The notes under the pieces: model-generated
The model's database searches: none
Told to the model about the DNA's origin: nothing
What the model saw: only the letters and a program-made list of their open reading frames with translations
In this document: one piece after another, positions 59,612 through 60,677 of the stretch
How positions within the stretch are numbered: position 1 is the stretch's first letter
Layout of the letters: each line of letters starts with the position of its first letter
Position numbers and translations under genes: made by a program
Source of the DNA: Kiritimatiellia bacterium
Lineage (GTDB): Bacteria > Verrucomicrobiota > Kiritimatiellia > UBA8416 > JABMPJ01
Assembly: GCA_016783675.1 (NCBI GenBank)
Contig: JADHWE010000007.1
Location: forward strand, 1 to 60,677
Length of the DNA: 60,677 bases
Direction of reading: 5' to 3'

Positions 59612-60677
59612 TGAGATGGTGGGAACGCTACGCGGGCTCCCTCGATGAAGAGCTGAAGGCGCTCGATCAGCTTGGCGTCGAGCCCCATCTCAACGATGAA
59701 TTACTGAAACAGGGCGTCGTCAGCATCGACGTTCGCGTATCGATATTGGGCGATGCGCGCTCCGGGCGTATTGAATATCCGGAGCTTTTTTCCTATTTTC
59801 GGCCCCGATTGTACGTACGATCCCTCGATCGCAGCGTGCGTCACTGGAACCCCATCAACGGGGAGCTCTGTCTACTCGGTCGATCCTCGGAGCACTGGGA
59901 ACCCCAAATGACCGCGGCCGACCTGTTAAGGGATCAACTCCCCAAGTGGGAGGAAGCCGCCGTCCACGCCTATGACAATGAGCGAACCCCTGGCGAGGAC
60001 TCACAAGCAGAACCCGCCAGCGCCTACTTTCCTCAGCAGCCAGGGCAGATGGTCTTCATCGACAGTTCGCAAGAGTTGCCTGCCGGTCTGATATGGGGGT
60101 GGATGAAAGTCGCGACCGCGAAAGGTCGGACTTCCATTGTACGTGATTCGCCTTGGACTGGGTGGGTTGTCGAGATTGCAGGCTCCGACCGCAAAGACGT
60201 GATCGCTGCCCCTGAAGCCGACATCAAGGAGTGGGCAGAACGGCATGGACTGGAATCGTTCGTCTGTCCCTGGATAGCTCTGGATCAACCACCAACGAGC
60301 CTTGAGACATTGCTTGATGATGTGTTGGCTTGGCTTGCCGGGAAGGAACCAGATGCGCCGGGGAAGATCCTGCCGTTCCAGTCCACCAAGAAGAGCGGTT
60401 TGCTAGGCCTTTGCTTCCCCGAAGAAGCCCCCGGCGGAGGCATAAGACAGGGCTGGCTCTTTATCGCACACTGCCGGGCTCCCAAGATCAAAAAGAAGGA
60501 GCGAGGCTCAACGAAGCAAGTTGCACGCTGGATCGTGACAGCGGAAGGCATTGGAAGAACAGGTCTTTTCGAGCGAGTGCCGGAGCTTTCACCACTTCGC
60601 GAGAAAACGATCGCTGTAGTCGGACTGGGGTGCATCGGCGCACCCAGCGCGCTGGCTTTTGCAAAGGCAGGGGTTGG
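59611..60677 (+). CDS. Second E2-E1 fusion protein, cut by the window end
   Basis: Partial, 355 codons seen. The N-terminal E2-like domain has YFRPRLYVRS and the active-site motif HWNPINGELCLLGR (H78, C87). A middle domain of about 230 residues follows, then the beginning of a ThiF/E1 domain with TIAVVGLGCIGAPSALAFAK (nucleotide motif GxGxxG). It differs strongly from the E2-E1 at 53301, so this is a distinct system, not a duplication. The start at 59611 overlaps the stop of the Pro/Gly-rich peptide. The remaining E1 domain and any JAB gene lie outside the window. Confidence 0.83.
   Translation, partial: MRWWERYAGSLDEELKALDQLGVEPHLNDELLKQGVVSIDVRVSILGDARSGRIEYPELFSYFRPRLYVRSLDRSVRHWNPINGELCLLGRSSEHWEPQMTAADLLRDQLPKWEEAAVHAYDNERTPGEDSQAEPASAYFPQQPGQMVFIDSSQELPAGLIWGWMKVATAKGRTSIVRDSPWTGWVVEIAGSDRKDVIAAPEADIKEWAERHGLESFVCPWIALDQPPTSLETLLDDVLAWLAGKEPDAPGKILPFQSTKKSGLLGLCFPEEAPGGGIRQGWLFIAHCRAPKIKKKERGSTKQVARWIVTAEGIGRTGLFERVPELSPLREKTIAVVGLGCIGAPSALAFAKAGV

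Larger units (their letters stand above)
29046..60677. mobile_element. Integrated defence island at tRNA-Tyr, right end outside the window
   Basis: The left boundary is the tRNA-Tyr fragment, followed by a tyrosine recombinase reading inward. All recognised genes to the right edge are accessory or defence-like, with no housekeeping genes over 31 kb. No transposase, plasmid replication or conjugation gene was seen, so it is best described as a genomic island rather than a complete conjugative element. The right attachment site with an intact tRNA-Tyr is predicted beyond 60677. Confidence 0.75.

Overview
The window joins a conserved chromosomal segment (1 to about 29.0 kb) to an integrated accessory island (about 29.05 kb to the right edge). 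The chromosomal part codes for a Gram-negative bacterium with lipid A (lpxB, lpxI), an Mla-type lipid transporter, sigma-54, and a secreted-protein cluster of DUF1549/DUF1553, DUF1501 and pre-peptidase C-terminal (PPC) domain proteins with a GHL10-type glycosidase. That combination is typical of the PVC superphylum (Planctomycetota, Verrucomicrobiota, Kiritimatiellota, Lentisphaerota). The phylum assignment is inference from gene content, not from a marker gene tree.

Left half: rpoN (141-1571, minus); a WalJ-like metallo-beta-lactamase-fold (MBL) hydrolase; lpxB, a Gfo/Idh/MocA oxidoreductase and lpxI on the minus strand; argF and pyrB in tandem, followed by a Trp/Phe-rich repeat lipoprotein; mlaE-mlaF-mlaD; guaB; an M24 peptidase; yebC-ruvC; a COG1313-type radical SAM protein; an EF-G-like GTPase. 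Then comes a coupled plus-strand operon (DUF1549, DUF1501, PPC, tandem RidA-like, CinA/MoaB-like, GHL10). Spacers carry several families of palindromic repeats. Two of these lie inside the N-terminal coding region of exported proteins.

Junction: a 3' fragment of tRNA-Tyr(GTA), from the anticodon stem to CCA, lies at 29046-29103 and is followed by a tyrosine recombinase. This is the expected left end of an island integrated in tRNA-Tyr. The intact tRNA and right end should lie beyond the window.

Island (about 31 kb seen): almost every operon resembles a defence or conflict system. (a) A bacterial Orc1/Cdc6-like AAA+ ATPase coupled to a polytopic membrane coiled-coil protein and a small lipoprotein. 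(b) A 1373-aa NACHT/STAND NTPase with a repeat-rich C-terminus. (c) A long minus-strand series: HTH regulator, two N6-methyltransferase proteins, a GIY-YIG-like/helicase fusion, an unknown protein, a RloC/PrrC-like zinc-hook ATPase, a NERD nuclease-like protein and a DUF429 protein. (d) A RiPP operon with four short paralogous precursors that are not obvious from long-ORF calling, an MvdD-type ATP-grasp ligase, a three-TM protein and an MBL-fold protein. (e) A membrane protein, an MBL-fold protein ending in Gly, an E2-E1 fusion, a JAB peptidase and a PD-(D/E)XK nuclease. (f) A LA2681-type HEPN protein with a nucleotide-cyclase-like protein. (g) A 57-aa Pro/Gly-rich peptide ending in Gly, coupled by stop/start overlap to a second E2-E1 fusion cut by the window edge.

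The most novel-looking items are (g), (d), (e) and (a). In both E2-E1 loci the gene immediately upstream ends in a C-terminal glycine, as expected of a conjugated modifier or substrate. No database search was run. Family names come from motifs recognised by eye.
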